15,074 nt of DNA from Fibrobacter sp. UBA1313. GTDB taxonomy: Bacteria > Fibrobacterota > Fibrobacteria > Fibrobacterales > Fibrobacteraceae. Shown here in pieces: positions 14,983 through 15,074 of this stretch. Within the stretch, counting starts at the first letter, position 1; every line of letters starts with the position of its first letter. The DNA lies in NCBI GenBank assembly GCA_002307115.1, contig DBTP01000155.1, positions 1-15,074 of the forward strand. The letters are read 5' to 3'. The notes under the pieces were generated by a model. It was not told where the DNA came from, ran no database searches, and worked only from the letters and a program-made list of their open reading frames with translations. The position numbers and the translations under genes are program-made.

Positions 14983-15016
14983 AGCACTTCGCGGTCACGA
15001 AGTGCTTTGCTTTTTT
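14983..15016. terminator. Hairpin terminator upstream of the xylanase gene
   Basis: A perfect 9-bp stem (14983-14991 with 14998-15006, AGCACTTCG/CGAAGTGCT) with a 6-base loop is followed on the plus strand by TTGCTTTTTT and on the minus strand by GATTTTTATA. It could therefore stop transcription in either direction. It probably ends a gene entering from the right on the minus strand, insulating the xylanase promoter region at about 14849-14980, in which I see no other feature. Confidence 0.7.
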
Positions 15017-15074
15017 AATTCGCCCGCTTTTGACTTTTCGGGTGATGATATCAGTTTATTGGTTCCCTCGCTAA

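Noticed and set aside
15000..15074. A minus-strand frame entering from the right edge and stopping inside the hairpin near 14998
   Set aside because: Only about 25 codons are visible, a second frame also stops nearby, and nothing decides which, if either, is coding.

Overview
The window looks like a piece of a Fibrobacter-type genome (phylum Fibrobacterota, fibre-degrading gut bacteria). The main evidence is a minus-strand pair of secreted xylan-degrading enzymes, a CE6-like acetylxylan esterase and a GH10 xylanase. Both carry the same C-terminal CBM6 module followed by a short conserved tail ending in SKFIEVKK, an architecture known from Fibrobacter succinogenes. A large secreted GLUG-repeat protein with a Por-secretion-like tail and an Omp85-like outer-membrane protein also fit a diderm relative of Bacteroidota. 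The assignment is inference from gene content; no database search was possible.

Layout. Positions 1-261 hold the 3' end of a plus-strand gene of unknown function. Next comes an intergenic region containing a 161-bp imperfect palindrome (321-481). Positions 539-3702 hold four plus-strand genes: glyA (serine hydroxymethyltransferase), an ABC-2 exporter pair whose genes overlap by 4 bp, and a small DUF1232/YkvA-like membrane protein that appears to have its own promoter and no leader. The RNase P RNA gene rnpB lies on the minus strand at about 3755-4125 with a terminator at its 3' end. Its promoter is back-to-back with the start of the Omp85-like gene (4151-5887), and the two -10 boxes overlap. 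A three-helix membrane protein follows (5914-6210). A short relic of a secretion-tail coding sequence then precedes the large GLUG protein (6410-10873). A gene-poor stretch of about 600 bp (10874-11473) holds a possible decayed IS4-type transposase and the esterase terminator. The last 3.6 kb carries the esterase and the xylanase on the minus strand, each with its own ribosome binding site and hairpin terminator.

How the genes relate. The esterase and xylanase should cooperate: deacetylation of xylan exposes the backbone to the endo-xylanase, and both enzymes would be held on the substrate by near-identical CBM6 modules. The GLUG protein and both enzymes have C-terminal tails resembling sorting domains, so all three may leave the cell or be displayed on its surface. 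The plus-strand block 539-3702 is housekeeping and transport, with no obvious link to xylan use.

Most interesting points: the 161-bp palindrome; the leaderless-looking start of the DUF1232 gene; the overlapping divergent promoters of rnpB and the Omp85-like gene; the orphan sorting-tail fragment upstream of the GLUG gene; and the gap-free 657-bp CBM6-plus-tail duplication. I found no CRISPR array, tRNA, phage or recognisable defence locus, and no strong case for a wholly new system.
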